A stretch of 64,000 nt of DNA from NCBI GenBank assembly GCA_003216295.1, contig QCJB01000007.1:21647-85646 (forward strand), in the 5' to 3' direction. The stretch is from Prochlorococcus sp. AG-402-P16 (lineage in GTDB: Bacteria; Cyanobacteriota; Cyanobacteriia; PCC-6307; Cyanobiaceae). Of this stretch, positions 1 to 9,624 are shown piece after piece. Under the pieces are notes generated by a model. That model had not been told where the DNA came from. It did no database searches and saw nothing but the letters and a program-made list of their open reading frames with translations. The position numbers and the translations under genes are program-made. Numbering within the stretch: position 1 is the first letter of the stretch; every line of letters begins with the position of its first letter.

Positions 1-436
1 CTTGTATTCTGATATCGCTTGCTTGTCCTCTTGCTCCTCCTAAAGGTTGATGAATCATAATTCTTGAATGCAAAAGGCTGCTCCTCTTTCCTTTTGCACC
101 TGCACAAAGTAAAAAGGCGCCCATGCTAGCCGCGAGCCCAACGCAAACAGTATGAATATCAGGTTTTACATGTTGCATTGTGTCAAAGATACCAAGACCG
201 TCATAGACAGATCCTCCAGGGGAATTTATATAAAGAAAAATGTCTTTCTCGGGATCATCAGCCTCAAGAAAAAGTAGCTGGGCAACGATCCGATTTGCAG
301 AATCACTTGTTACTGGTTCACCCAAAAAAACAATTCTTTCTCTTAGAAGCCTTGAATAAATATCAAATGCTCTTTCTCCTCTTCCAGATTCTTCAATAAC
401 AATAGGAATCATTAAACTTGTATGGTCGGTTTTCAT
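1..436 (-). CDS. clpP: ATP-dependent Clp protease proteolytic subunit (partial, truncated by window edge)
   Basis: Reverse strand reads [42 protein letters not shown]...[19 protein letters not shown]...[43 protein letters not shown]; ClpP Ser and His motifs. Confidence 0.96.
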   Translation of the reverse strand, partial: MKTDHTSLMIPIVIEESGRGERAFDIYSRLLRERIVFLGEPVTSDSANRIVAQLLFLEADDPEKDIFLYINSPGGSVYDGLGIFDTMQHVKPDIHTVCVGLAASMGAFLLCAGAKGKRSSLLHSRIMIHQPLGGARGQASDIRIQ

Positions 437-488
437 GATCCTAGCGAAGTCACAGGGTGAGCTATGGTCTCTTAAGAATTAACTAGGT

Positions 489-1097
489 TTGGCATTGAGC
501 GTTAGAGCAACAATTTCAGACAGTAAAGCTGACTTTCATAAGGAATTTCCTTATGTTATTCCAGCCATTTACAGAAAGCTTGCCGATGAGCTGCTTGTAG
601 AACTCCATTTACTGAGTCACCAAAAGAATTTCAAAATAAATGTATTATTCTGTTCAGGATTAAAAGAAATTTTTGACACATTTACTAATGGATATAAACC
701 ACAAGAACATACAAACAAACTTTTTAATGCAATATGTAATTGCAATGGATTCAATCCAAACGAAATAAATAGCTACTCTGAAGATTTATCGAGCAAAATT
801 AATTCAATAACAAAAGACACTTTAATGGATTACATATTGACTCTCAAACAAGTAATGAATAAAGACGATTATTACAGTCGTATCAATGCAATTGGGATAT
901 ATAAATTAGTTAGCTCCTTGCCTTATCATAAAAACCTCGACGCAAAAGAAATAGATATTGATATTAAGTCAATTTCCGATGAGCTTTCATATCCATTTTC
1001 TAGAGTAGAGAAAGATATAAGCCTCTATAAATCAAATATAGAAAAAATGAAACAGGCATTAGAAATAATTGCCTTAAGTTTAAATTCTAAGAAATAG
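489..1097 (+). CDS. thf1: Thylakoid formation protein Thf1/Psb29 (TTG start)
   Basis: 202 aa; [25 protein letters not shown]...[10 protein letters not shown]...LFNAICN matches the Thf1/Psb29 pattern; divergent from clpP. Confidence 0.85.
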   Translation: MALSVRATISDSKADFHKEFPYVIPAIYRKLADELLVELHLLSHQKNFKINVLFCSGLKEIFDTFTNGYKPQEHTNKLFNAICNCNGFNPNEINSYSEDLSSKINSITKDTLMDYILTLKQVMNKDDYYSRINAIGIYKLVSSLPYHKNLDAKEIDIDIKSISDELSYPFSRVEKDISLYKSNIEKMKQALEIIALSLNSKK

Positions 1098-1223
1098 TCA
1101 CTTATTCCTTTTCTTATCTTTAAAATCAATATAACTAATGTAAATCACACCAACAGTTATAAATGACAATAAAATAATAGTAATAATAGATAGGAAACTA
1201 TAAAAAGAAATATCAGCTAGCAT
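1098..1223 (-). CDS. 41-aa single-TM peptide, unknown function (directly downstream of petN)
   Basis: Manual translation MLADISFYSFLSIITIILLSFITVGVIYISYIDFKDKKRNK*; hydrophobic helix plus basic tail; starts 8 bp after petN stop. Confidence 0.55.
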   Translation of the reverse strand: MLADISFYSFLSIITIILLSFITVGVIYISYIDFKDKKRNK

Positions 1224-1231
1224 TATTTATA

Positions 1232-1333
1232 CTAAATATCAATTGAACCATCCCCATTTCTTCCCCAAACAACCATAGCAATTGAAAAAGTGAAAATAGC
1301 AGCTAAAGAAGCCCAACCAAGAGTGAAAATCAT
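1232..1333 (-). CDS. petN: Cytochrome b6-f complex subunit PetN (33 aa)
   Basis: Manual translation [33 protein letters not shown], recognisable PetN; missing from the ORF track because of size. Confidence 0.93.
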   Translation of the reverse strand: MIFTLGWASLAAIFTFSIAMVVWGRNGDGSIDI

Positions 1334-1443
1334 AACAAACTTTATTTTGTTTAATTATAGCTCACTAAAATGGCACAAAATAATTAAATCACTAAAACGA
1401 TTTAGACAACTTAAAAAAGGGAATATATAGCAATCAAAACAAA

Positions 1444-1746
1444 ATGGGAAGACTAGTACAAAACCACAGCACAAATATAGAAGGCCTAATTAAATGGCTG
1501 AAGAAAATTGCAGACAATCTAAATATTCAGACAGTTACACCTGCAGTTATCGCAAAGACATCTGGTAGAGGGGAAAAATTAATACTAAAGGTAACTATAA
1601 AAACAAAAGAGGGATTTAAACTGCTCGCTAGAAAAGGAAAGTTAGTACAAGAAGTTTTCGTGGTTACAAGCTTAAGCGAGAAAGGAATTAAAGACTTAAT
1701 AAACGAAACTAATCCTTTTGTTTCTCGGAAAAAGAAAGACTCTTAG
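1444..1746 (+). CDS. DUF2103-like conserved cyanobacterial protein
   Basis: MGRLVQNHSTNIEGLIKWLKKIA...TVTPAVIAKTSGRGEKLILKV...GFKLLARKGKLVQEVFVVT. Confidence 0.7.
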   Translation: MGRLVQNHSTNIEGLIKWLKKIADNLNIQTVTPAVIAKTSGRGEKLILKVTIKTKEGFKLLARKGKLVQEVFVVTSLSEKGIKDLINETNPFVSRKKKDS

Positions 1747-1867
1747 TGGACAGATCATTAAAATAGTTATCCTTATTTTGTTTAGTAACAGATTCAGATA
1801 GTTCTCTTATAATATCTTCCTTTATCATGTTCATAGCTGAGTCAATTTCAAATAAACTATCCTGCAT
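1709..1867 (-). CDS. 52-aa hypothetical ORF overlapping the 3' end of the convergent DUF2103-like gene
   Basis: MQDSLFEIDSAMNMIKEDIIRELSESVTKQNKDNYFNDLSTKSLSFSEKQKD*; acidic, plausible composition. Confidence 0.4.
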   Translation of the reverse strand: MQDSLFEIDSAMNMIKEDIIRELSESVTKQNKDNYFNDLSTKSLSFSEKQKD

Positions 1868-2350
1868 AGGTGTTAATTATTTAATACTACATTAATTTAA
1901 TTAGAAGAAATTCTTAAGAGCTTAATAAAAAATTCGGATTTTGTTAATGTATTATTATAAAAAAATAGATAGTTAACATTTTTTAATCCATAAAAGATTA
2001 ACTTGATTAATTAGATATTAGATAAAAAAATAAAGCCGAATAAATAAATATAGTTAAAGAAAATAGGTTGTAGAAGGAAAATATAGAAAAGAGAAAGCAA
2101 ATATTCGATTTGTAGTTGTCATTAAATAAATAAATTAAGAAAGGATGAACAAAAATGAAAACTATGATATACAAAAAATAAATCAAAAAAATTTTATTTA
2201 AAAAATTATTAGGAATAATAGGTTAAATATAGATAAATATTATATTAAATAACTAAAATATGGATAAAAATAATAAATATTTGGATCGACAAGTTATAGT
2301 AATAAGTTTTCTATATTGAATAAAAAGAAAATTTAATTATTTAAGTAAAT

Positions 2351-2629
2351 CTACAACTCATATTCGCTTTTAAATTTATCTAAATTAGATAAATATAGTT
2401 GATATAATTTGGTTGTATCTTCATTAAAACCAAAGTCTTTATACATTTGATCAAGAGACATATAAGTGCTCATTACAGGCAAAAATGCGGTTTTATATTC
2501 CTCCTGAATATCTTCTTCATCAATATCATGAATTATTGCTGTAATTAATTCGACCTGTTTTTTAGCTAACGAAATGTTTTTTTCAAGTTCAGGACTAAGC
2601 TTGCGTCTTCTTTTTGGCATTGAATACAC
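2351..2629 (-). CDS. Hypothetical protein (92 aa)
   Basis: ORF with helical, charged composition. Confidence 0.6.
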   Translation of the reverse strand: MYSMPKRRRKLSPELEKNISLAKKQVELITAIIHDIDEEDIQEEYKTAFLPVMSTYMSLDQMYKDFGFNEDTTKLYQLYLSNLDKFKSEYEL

Positions 2630-2841
2630 TTGTTCCTCAAAAATAATACACTATCTGTAAACGAAAAATCAATCGAAAAAGATAGATGTTAAAAAAGTAA
2701 AATAAGAGTAAATACTCATAAAAGTATGAGTTGAGTATTTTCATTTTGATAGAAATAAGATATATTTTAATTGCTATAATATTGATAATATGAAAGCCCA
2801 GCACTTAATTAATGATGGGCAATCATAGCTAAGCAACTCTA

Positions 2842-3186
2842 ATGAAAAGCAATTCAGATAAAAATCACTCTAATCTTCCATGGTGGGTAGAACTTTTGTT
2901 TGTGCAAATAGGCTTACCTGACTCCTGGCTTTCAAAATATCTTCAACAGAAAAAGAAAACGGATAAATTTATTAAAGAAAATAAGAAATATATTTTCTAT
3001 TTTATTTTACTAGCCGCAGGATTATTTTATATATATCCGATCGTTAGATATACTTCTTCTAGTGCGTCCTGTATAGACAAGACAACTAAATATTTGAAAT
3101 CAAATTATGTTAATAACGATCAAAATGAAATTGATCTAAATTCAATCGCCGTTGGTTATTGTCATGGAGGTAGCTTACCAAAATAA
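2842..3186 (+). CDS. Hypothetical single-TM protein (114 aa)
   Basis: ORF; TM segment KYIFYFILLAAGLFYIYPIV. Confidence 0.6.
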   Translation: MKSNSDKNHSNLPWWVELLFVQIGLPDSWLSKYLQQKKKTDKFIKENKKYIFYFILLAAGLFYIYPIVRYTSSSASCIDKTTKYLKSNYVNNDQNEIDLNSIAVGYCHGGSLPK

Positions 3187-3324
3187 TTAGCTGGATTTTT
3201 TCTCAAAATCAATATCATAAGTTGGTTTTATTTTTGGTTTACTTCCCTCAATTAAAGGTATAAATTTAGATAAAAGACGTCCCATAACAGGCACCCATAT
3301 TTTCTTATAAGCTTTTTTTAGCAT
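3187..3324 (-). CDS. Small hypothetical protein (45 aa)
   Basis: MLKKAYKKIWVPVMGRLLSKFIPLIEGSKPKIKPTYDIDFEKKSS*; abuts the convergent ORF stop exactly. Confidence 0.5.
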   Translation of the reverse strand: MLKKAYKKIWVPVMGRLLSKFIPLIEGSKPKIKPTYDIDFEKKSS

Positions 3325-3364
3325 TGTTTACTTTTTATTCTAATAATGAGCTTATAAATAAATA

Positions 3365-5020
3365 CTACTTAGAGATTTTCATTAATAAAAAGTTATTAGA
3401 AAAATCGGCAATTTGAATATAGTTACCTTTTGTGTAAAGATTTTTCATAAAAAAGGTATTAGAAGTTATGATGTATTCGTTTATATAAATATTATCAATA
3501 TCTTGTATAACCATAGAACTTGGTAAATAAAACTCTAATAATGTCTGTAATTTACTATCAAGATTAAATAAATAAATGGTTTTGCTATTCACAATTGAAG
3601 AAATATCTGGATTTTGTATAAATAACTTTGTAGCTAGATTTGGGCTACCAATGATTCCAAAATTATAAAGTAATGAAATCGAAAAATATTGTGGAATAGC
3701 AATGCGATAAAAAAACTTTTTTATATTAAAAGTCTCATTAGAAACAAAAAGATAAGAAATTGAATTTAGATAACTTAAGAGGAATAATAGAGCACACAAA
3801 TAGAATAAAAGGGAGGTACTATAGGAATAATTAAATATGGATAGATTAAAATATAAAACTATATAGACTAAAAAAGAAGTTAGTAAAATCAATAGGGATA
3901 AAAGAAAATACTTAATAAGGCGCTTAGAAAATGAGAATCTAAACGAATTAATCTTAATAGAGGAAGAAAATAGAATTGACAATGATGGTAGTAAAAAAAG
4001 ATAATAATGAGGATAAGATTTAGACATACATAATAATATTAAAAGAGAAAGGAATGGATATACATAAACCAATAGAGGGTAGCGAATAATATTGATAGAA
4101 TGTGAAGAAAAAGAAAATAAAATAAATAATATTCCAACAGGAAATGTCAAATATAAATAATTAATTGGAATCAAATATAAATTATTAAAATCAAATACGC
4201 CAATGGCTTGATTATGCGCGAACTCAAAAAGTGAAGAAATACCATCTATACCAAATACCTTATATGCATTAAATAGAGAAATGACTGTTGGAATTGAACC
4301 TAAAGTAATCCCACTAAAGAAAACAGCTTTATAATGATTATTTGATCTATTTAAATGGAATATAAGAAAAGGTGATAAACCTAATAATGGAACTAAAGCC
4401 ATATAACTTCTTAGAAAAAAAGCAATTAAAATAAAAAATCCAGAACTAAAGATATATAAAAACTTATTTATATAATTAGAAGAAGTTAAAAATTCAAGAA
4501 AAAAGAAAATAACTAAAAGGATACATAGTACAAAGGGAATATCTGGACTAGCATACTTAGAATATTGAATCCATAAAGGCATTGATATAAGTGAAACCAC
4601 AGAAATAATTGCAGAATCCTTATTGGCAACCTTTGATGTAATCAAATAACAGAATGCTACACATATAAAAGAAGCAAAAATGCTAGGTAGTCTTACTGAA
4701 AACTCACTATTTCCAAATAATCTAATAGATAATGCAATCAACCAATAACTTCCAAGTGTTTTATGATGAGGAGTCTCAAAAGGTGAAAGGAACCAATTTC
4801 CAGATTCCTCTAATAATCTAGCTCTTCTAGCGTAAAGACCCTCATCATGAGCAACTAAGCTTTGAGAGGAGGAGTCGAAAAGAAAATAAAATAGAAAATA
4901 TGAAGTCAAAAAAACAAAAGGGACTATATATTTTCTATATTTCGAATAATAAACAAATAGTTCTCTTATTTTATTTGAATATTGATTACTAATATTATGA
5001 TTATTTTTTACAGGAATCAT
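3365..5020 (-). CDS. ArnT/PMT-like glycosyltransferase family 39 membrane protein
   Basis: 551 aa polytopic; AHDEGLYARRARLLEESGNWFLSPFETPHHKTLGSYWLIALSIRLFG is a GT39/ArnT-type catalytic loop. Confidence 0.85.
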   Translation of the reverse strand: MIPVKNNHNISNQYSNKIRELFVYYSKYRKYIVPFVFLTSYFLFYFLFDSSSQSLVAHDEGLYARRARLLEESGNWFLSPFETPHHKTLGSYWLIALSIRLFGNSEFSVRLPSIFASFICVAFCYLITSKVANKDSAIISVVSLISMPLWIQYSKYASPDIPFVLCILLVIFFFLEFLTSSNYINKFLYIFSSGFFILIAFFLRSYMALVPLLGLSPFLIFHLNRSNNHYKAVFFSGITLGSIPTVISLFNAYKVFGIDGISSLFEFAHNQAIGVFDFNNLYLIPINYLYLTFPVGILFILFSFSSHSINIIRYPLLVYVYPFLSLLILLCMSKSYPHYYLFLLPSLSILFSSSIKINSFRFSFSKRLIKYFLLSLLILLTSFLVYIVLYFNLSIFNYSYSTSLLFYLCALLFLLSYLNSISYLFVSNETFNIKKFFYRIAIPQYFSISLLYNFGIIGSPNLATKLFIQNPDISSIVNSKTIYLFNLDSKLQTLLEFYLPSSMVIQDIDNIYINEYIITSNTFFMKNLYTKGNYIQIADFSNNFLLMKISK

Positions 5021-5158
5021 AATTTATAAGAAAATAAGTATAACGAATTAAAAACTATACTTAAAAGTAATTATAGACTTTCTAATTTCATTTGGGAATT
5101 ATTTGAAGGATAGATTTGTGACATCATGTATAATATAGATATTAATAGCTCATAAAAG

Positions 5159-5353
5159 ATGGCAACAGCTAAAGAAAAAAAAGAGGAGGTAAAATCGGCC
5201 TTAAAAATCTTACGATCAGAATTAAGGAAAATGCACCTAGGTGTAACAGAGGAATTAGCACTTCCTGAACCAACAGAAGTAAAGAAGTTAATGACTCAAA
5301 TGGAGGAATTGCTCACTGTTATAGAACCCAAGTCGTCTAGGAAAAAAAAATAA
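5159..5353 (+). CDS. Hypothetical protein (64 aa)
   Basis: ORF; Lys/Glu-rich helical. Confidence 0.55.
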   Translation: MATAKEKKEEVKSALKILRSELRKMHLGVTEELALPEPTEVKKLMTQMEELLTVIEPKSSRKKK

Positions 5354-5391
5354 ATAGTTTTTTTTTATAATTAATAGACAAATTATTAAAT

Positions 5392-5604
5392 TTAGGTTCT
5401 TTTTAATAAACCAGGAGCAATTAGCAATACTGCAATAGCTAAAGGATGATCTGAAATAATATAAACAAATGAAGAAAATGTAAAAAAATCTACAAGGAGT
5501 CTTATATCAATTCTTAAATCATAAAATGATAGCAGTATAAGGAGTAATGGCATCCAATTCAATTTTGAATAATTAATAAATCTAATAAGAAAGATATTAG
5601 CCAT
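5392..5604 (-). CDS. Small conserved membrane protein downstream of secF
   Basis: 70 aa hydrophobic ORF immediately following the secF stop. Confidence 0.6.
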   Translation of the reverse strand: MANIFLIRFINYSKLNWMPLLLILLSFYDLRIDIRLLVDFFTFSSFVYIISDHPLAIAVLLIAPGLLKRT

Positions 5605-6564
5605 TTAATCTCTTTTGCCGGTAATAGACAAAATAGAAGGAGCTAGAGCAATACTTGACCAGGAGCCTGTTATGACTCCAATAACTAAAGAGAATGCAAA
5701 CCAATACAATGAAGACCCACCCCAAATCAATATACAAATCAGAGGAAGAAGTGTTGTAAAACTTGTATAGAGCGTTCTTGTTAAAGTTGCGCTAACGGCT
5801 TCATCAATTTGATATTTAAAACTTAATTCTTTTTCGTTTATACTTTTTTCCCTTATCCGATCGAAAACTACGACAGTATTATTAACTGAATAACCTGCAA
5901 TAGTTAAAAGAGAAACAGCAAACAATGAATCTACCTCTATATTATTAAAATATCCTAACCAAGAAAAAACGCCACAAACTATAAGTACATCATGAAACAG
6001 AGCTAGCAAAGCTAAAAACGAGTATCGCCGATCATATCTAAAATTTATATATATTGCGATACCAATAAAAGCAAAGAATAACGATATTAAACTACTTTTT
6101 AGTAATTGCTTACCAAGACTTGGACCAATTATTTCGACCGAAGTATTATCCTTAATAAATGGTCCAAAAGTATTCTGAATAGTAGAGACCACAGATTCCG
6201 ATTGGTCTGCAGAAAGATAAGGAAGTCTTATTGATATTAATTTTGAATTATCAAGTAATTGAATTTGTGATCTAGTTAAATTAGGGGAATTATTTGAACT
6301 AAAATTTATATTTTTATTTGCCAAAGCTTTTATATTTTTTGATATATCAATTGTATTTAATTCAGAGCAATTAATACTACAACTCCTCTCTAAAGTAATT
6401 TGTGTGCCGCCAGTAAAGTCAAGACCAAGATTCAAAGGAGCTTTAATATTTGGACTCTTAAAAGACATTAACATGCCAAATATTGAAATTAAGGATAAAG
6501 AAAAAGAAACAAGCCAGACGAATTTTCTATTTTTATAGAGTTGAATACTTATAGTAGATTTCAT
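5605..6564 (-). CDS. secF: Protein translocase subunit SecF
   Basis: LGLDFTGGTQITLE...SLLTIAGYSVNNTVVVFDRIREK...TLTRTLYTSFTTLL. Confidence 0.97.
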   Translation of the reverse strand: MKSTISIQLYKNRKFVWLVSFSLSLISIFGMLMSFKSPNIKAPLNLGLDFTGGTQITLERSCSINCSELNTIDISKNIKALANKNINFSSNNSPNLTRSQIQLLDNSKLISIRLPYLSADQSESVVSTIQNTFGPFIKDNTSVEIIGPSLGKQLLKSSLISLFFAFIGIAIYINFRYDRRYSFLALLALFHDVLIVCGVFSWLGYFNNIEVDSLFAVSLLTIAGYSVNNTVVVFDRIREKSINEKELSFKYQIDEAVSATLTRTLYTSFTTLLPLICILIWGGSSLYWFAFSLVIGVITGSWSSIALAPSILSITGKRD

Positions 6565-6588
6565 AATTTAATTAATGTGTATTCGATA

Positions 6589-8079
6589 CTATTGAACATT
6601 AATTGATGGAGTTGTAATCTGTTTGAGATTAATAAAGTTAGAAATTTTTCTAAGCCATTGAAAACTCATTAAAAACTTCAGAATTGCCTTGGTACATGTT
6701 AAGGCTGTAAATAAACTCAAGAGAACCCCTATTCCTAATGTAGCGGCAAATCCTTTAACAAAACCTGTACCCAAATAAAATAAAGTAATACAACTTATTA
6801 ATGTAGTTAAGTGTCCATCAATAATAGAAGAAAAGGCATTTTTAAAACTTGCATCTATTGAACGAATTAAGGTATTTCCATTACGTAATTCTTCCTTCAA
6901 TCTTTCGAAAATAAGAACATTAGCATCAACAGCCATTCCTATGCTTAAAATAAAACCGGCAATGCCAGGAAGAGTAAGAGTAACAGGAAGTAGCGCATAG
7001 ATTGAAAGAGTAAATAGCGAATACAAAGCTAATGCCAAGACTGCAACAAATCCCGCTAATTTATATGTGAAAATCATAAAAAGACCAACTAATATCAACC
7101 CAGTTAAAGCAGCAAAAAGACTAAGGCGAATATTTTGACTTCCAAGAGAGGGGCCTATTGTTCTTATTTGAATAATTTCAATCGGTAAGGGTAAGGCACC
7201 TCCTCTTAATTGGACCTCTAAGTTTCTTGCGTCATCAGCGGTGAAACTGCCACTAATGGTAGCGGCTCCACCAGTTATTCCAGCAGTTTCAAACTGCTTA
7301 CCAACGCTTGCCTCGCTATAAGAAATCCCATCAATAACAATTCCAAGCAATCGAGAAGTACCTGCTATGGATTTTGTTAATTCAGCAAATTTATCACCTC
7401 CCTCACTATTAAAACTTAAAGTAACTTCCCAGTTATTTGTATTTTGATCTTGACGTCTACCTGCATTTGTTAGATATTTACCAGTTAGATTCGTGGGTTC
7501 AAAAAGAGTCGCAATTTCCTTGTTTATATAATTTCTTAAAAGAGTAAATTGATCAAAATCAAATATCTGATTAGATTGAATATTATATTTTTCAAACAAA
7601 TCATTTATTTCATTGTTAGTGTTAATTTCTTTAATTAATTGAGCCGAATTACTATTCTCTTCCAATTTATTAATAATAGATTCAACTCTATTCCTTTGCA
7701 ATTGCAGATCTCTTAATTTAACATCTGTACCATTTTTCTGAATTCTAAATTCCAATAAAGCAGTTTCTCCCAAAACTTTAGCTGCGCCTGATGGATCCTG
7801 CTCCCCGGGTAATTCTAATAACAATTGATTTGTTCCAACTGTTTGAAGTTGAGAATCTGAAACACCTAATCCATTAACTCTCTTATCAAGAACTGCTTTA
7901 ACTCCTTCCATTTCATTAGGAGTTATTTTTGTGATTTCCTTAGTAGGCTGAACTTCTAAAGTAAGTTGACTACCTCCACGAAGATCTAATCCTAATTGAA
8001 AAGGTAAATTAGTACATATAAATATACTTAATACTGCAAAAATAATGACAACTACAAACCAATAATTCTTTCTACCCAT
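6589..8079 (-). CDS. secD: Protein translocase subunit SecD
   Basis: LGLDLRGGSQLTLEV...LPGIAGFILSIGMAVDANVLIFERLKEE. Confidence 0.97.
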   Translation of the reverse strand: MGRKNYWFVVVIIFAVLSIFICTNLPFQLGLDLRGGSQLTLEVQPTKEITKITPNEMEGVKAVLDKRVNGLGVSDSQLQTVGTNQLLLELPGEQDPSGAAKVLGETALLEFRIQKNGTDVKLRDLQLQRNRVESIINKLEENSNSAQLIKEINTNNEINDLFEKYNIQSNQIFDFDQFTLLRNYINKEIATLFEPTNLTGKYLTNAGRRQDQNTNNWEVTLSFNSEGGDKFAELTKSIAGTSRLLGIVIDGISYSEASVGKQFETAGITGGAATISGSFTADDARNLEVQLRGGALPLPIEIIQIRTIGPSLGSQNIRLSLFAALTGLILVGLFMIFTYKLAGFVAVLALALYSLFTLSIYALLPVTLTLPGIAGFILSIGMAVDANVLIFERLKEELRNGNTLIRSIDASFKNAFSSIIDGHLTTLISCITLFYLGTGFVKGFAATLGIGVLLSLFTALTCTKAILKFLMSFQWLRKISNFINLKQITTPSINVQ

Positions 8080-8081
8080 TA

Positions 8082-9071
8082 TTAACCTACTCCATGATTA
8101 TTAATTATTTTTTCAGCTGCATCTACAATTTGATGGGGCTGAATGATAGTTAAATTCTCTAAATTCCCATTATATGGAGTTGGAATATCCTGACTTGATA
8201 AACGTACAGGAGGAGAGTCTAAATCATCAAAACAATTCTCTGTAATTAAAGACATCAATTCAGCGGCTATTCCACCTGTTTTCATACATTCCTCAACGAT
8301 AATTACTCTATGAGTTTTTTTGACCGACCTAGAGATTGTATCCATATCAAAAGGCTTCAGACTAATTAAATCAATCAATTCAACATCTATTCCTTTTTCC
8401 CCTAATAGCTCGAGTGCTTTTAAGCAGTGATGTCGCATTCTTGAATAAGTCAAAATTGTGATGTCATTTCCTTCCTTTACAAGATCTGCTTGATCAAGGG
8501 CGCATACATATTCACCTTCAGGTAATTCTTCCGTGAGGTTATATAAAAGAACATGCTCAAAGAAAAGAACAGGATTGTTGTCCCTAATAGCAGCCTTCAT
8601 TAGACCCTTAGCATTTGTAGGAGTACTACATGCCACAATTTTTATACCAGGGACTGCATGAAAATAGGCTTCAAGTCTTTGACTATGCTCAGCACCTAGC
8701 TGCCTTCCAACTCCACCAGGACCTCTAACCACTGTTGGAATGGTGAAATTACCTCCACTTGTGTATCTCAACATTCCCATATTGTTAGAAATCTGATTAA
8801 AAGCCAGCAACAAAAAACCCATATTCATTCCTTCAACAATTGGTCTTAGTCCTGTCATAGCTGCTCCAACAGCCATCCCAGTAAAACTATTTTCTGCAAT
8901 TGGAGTATCTAATACTCTGAACTCACCATATTTTTCATACAAATCTTTCGTAACCTTATATGAACCTCCATACTGTCCAACATCCTCACCCATTACGCAA
9001 ACCAAAGGGTTTCTAGCCATTTCTTCATCAATAGCTTCACGAAGAGCATTAAATAAAAGGGTACCTTTCAC
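8082..9071 (-). CDS. pdhB: Pyruvate dehydrogenase E1 component beta subunit
   Basis: [19 protein letters not shown]...[21 protein letters not shown]...PYNGNLE. Confidence 0.95.
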   Translation of the reverse strand: MKGTLLFNALREAIDEEMARNPLVCVMGEDVGQYGGSYKVTKDLYEKYGEFRVLDTPIAENSFTGMAVGAAMTGLRPIVEGMNMGFLLLAFNQISNNMGMLRYTSGGNFTIPTVVRGPGGVGRQLGAEHSQRLEAYFHAVPGIKIVACSTPTNAKGLMKAAIRDNNPVLFFEHVLLYNLTEELPEGEYVCALDQADLVKEGNDITILTYSRMRHHCLKALELLGEKGIDVELIDLISLKPFDMDTISRSVKKTHRVIIVEECMKTGGIAAELMSLITENCFDDLDSPPVRLSSQDIPTPYNGNLENLTIIQPHQIVDAAEKIINNHGVG

Positions 9072-9133
9072 AGCTTTAGCAGATCGCCCGGATTACCGGT
9101 TTGTTCTTCCAAACTATCTCAAACAGTGCCTAA

Positions 9134-9229
9134 TTACCCACCTGCCGCAAAAGTAGATAACAGCAATATGGAAAGCAACATTCCTGGAGAGAGCAGTAAA
9201 ACTAGAAGTCCTAAATCGTGAAGGGTCAT
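9134..9229 (-). CDS. 31-aa single-TM peptide, unknown function
   Basis: Manual translation MTLHDLGLLVLLLSPGMLLSILLLSTFAAGG*; not in ORF track. Confidence 0.5.
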   Translation of the reverse strand: MTLHDLGLLVLLLSPGMLLSILLLSTFAAGG

Positions 9230-9265
9230 AGATAAATCTAAATATGACAAATTAATACTTAAATA

Positions 9266-9613
9266 TTAGTCTGTTTTTACTTTATTGCCTTCTATCAAAC
9301 TTCGAATAAATACTAAAAATAAACCAAGTCCTATAAAACCAAAGGTAAAAGTTGCAAGAAAGCTAATTCCTGTAATTAGTGTTTTAAAACCAGAAGCAAT
9401 ACTCTGAGCAATTGCCGAAGAATAACTAGGAGTATGAACAGCAAAATATAAAACTATTTTTTTGCTTATAAAAAGACTTAGCAAACTAAAGGTTAAACTC
9501 GTTATAGAACCAGACAAAAAGCTTAAGGGGCCCTTCTTCGGCTCAGAATTAATTCTACCAACAGGACTTACTTCAGAAGACGAAAATTCATCTAATTCTT
9601 TTTTTGAATCCAT
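9266..9613 (-). CDS. DUF3082-like membrane protein
   Basis: 115 aa, two TM; GPLSFLSGSITSLTFSLLSLFISKK...ITGISFLATFTFGFIGLGLFLVFIRSL. Confidence 0.65.
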   Translation of the reverse strand: MDSKKELDEFSSSEVSPVGRINSEPKKGPLSFLSGSITSLTFSLLSLFISKKIVLYFAVHTPSYSSAIAQSIASGFKTLITGISFLATFTFGFIGLGLFLVFIRSLIEGNKVKTD

Positions 9614-9624
9614 TACTAGGTAAA

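Noticed and set aside
178-399. Plus-strand 73-aa ORF
   Set aside because: Antisense to clearly coding clpP; composition is that of a shadow ORF.
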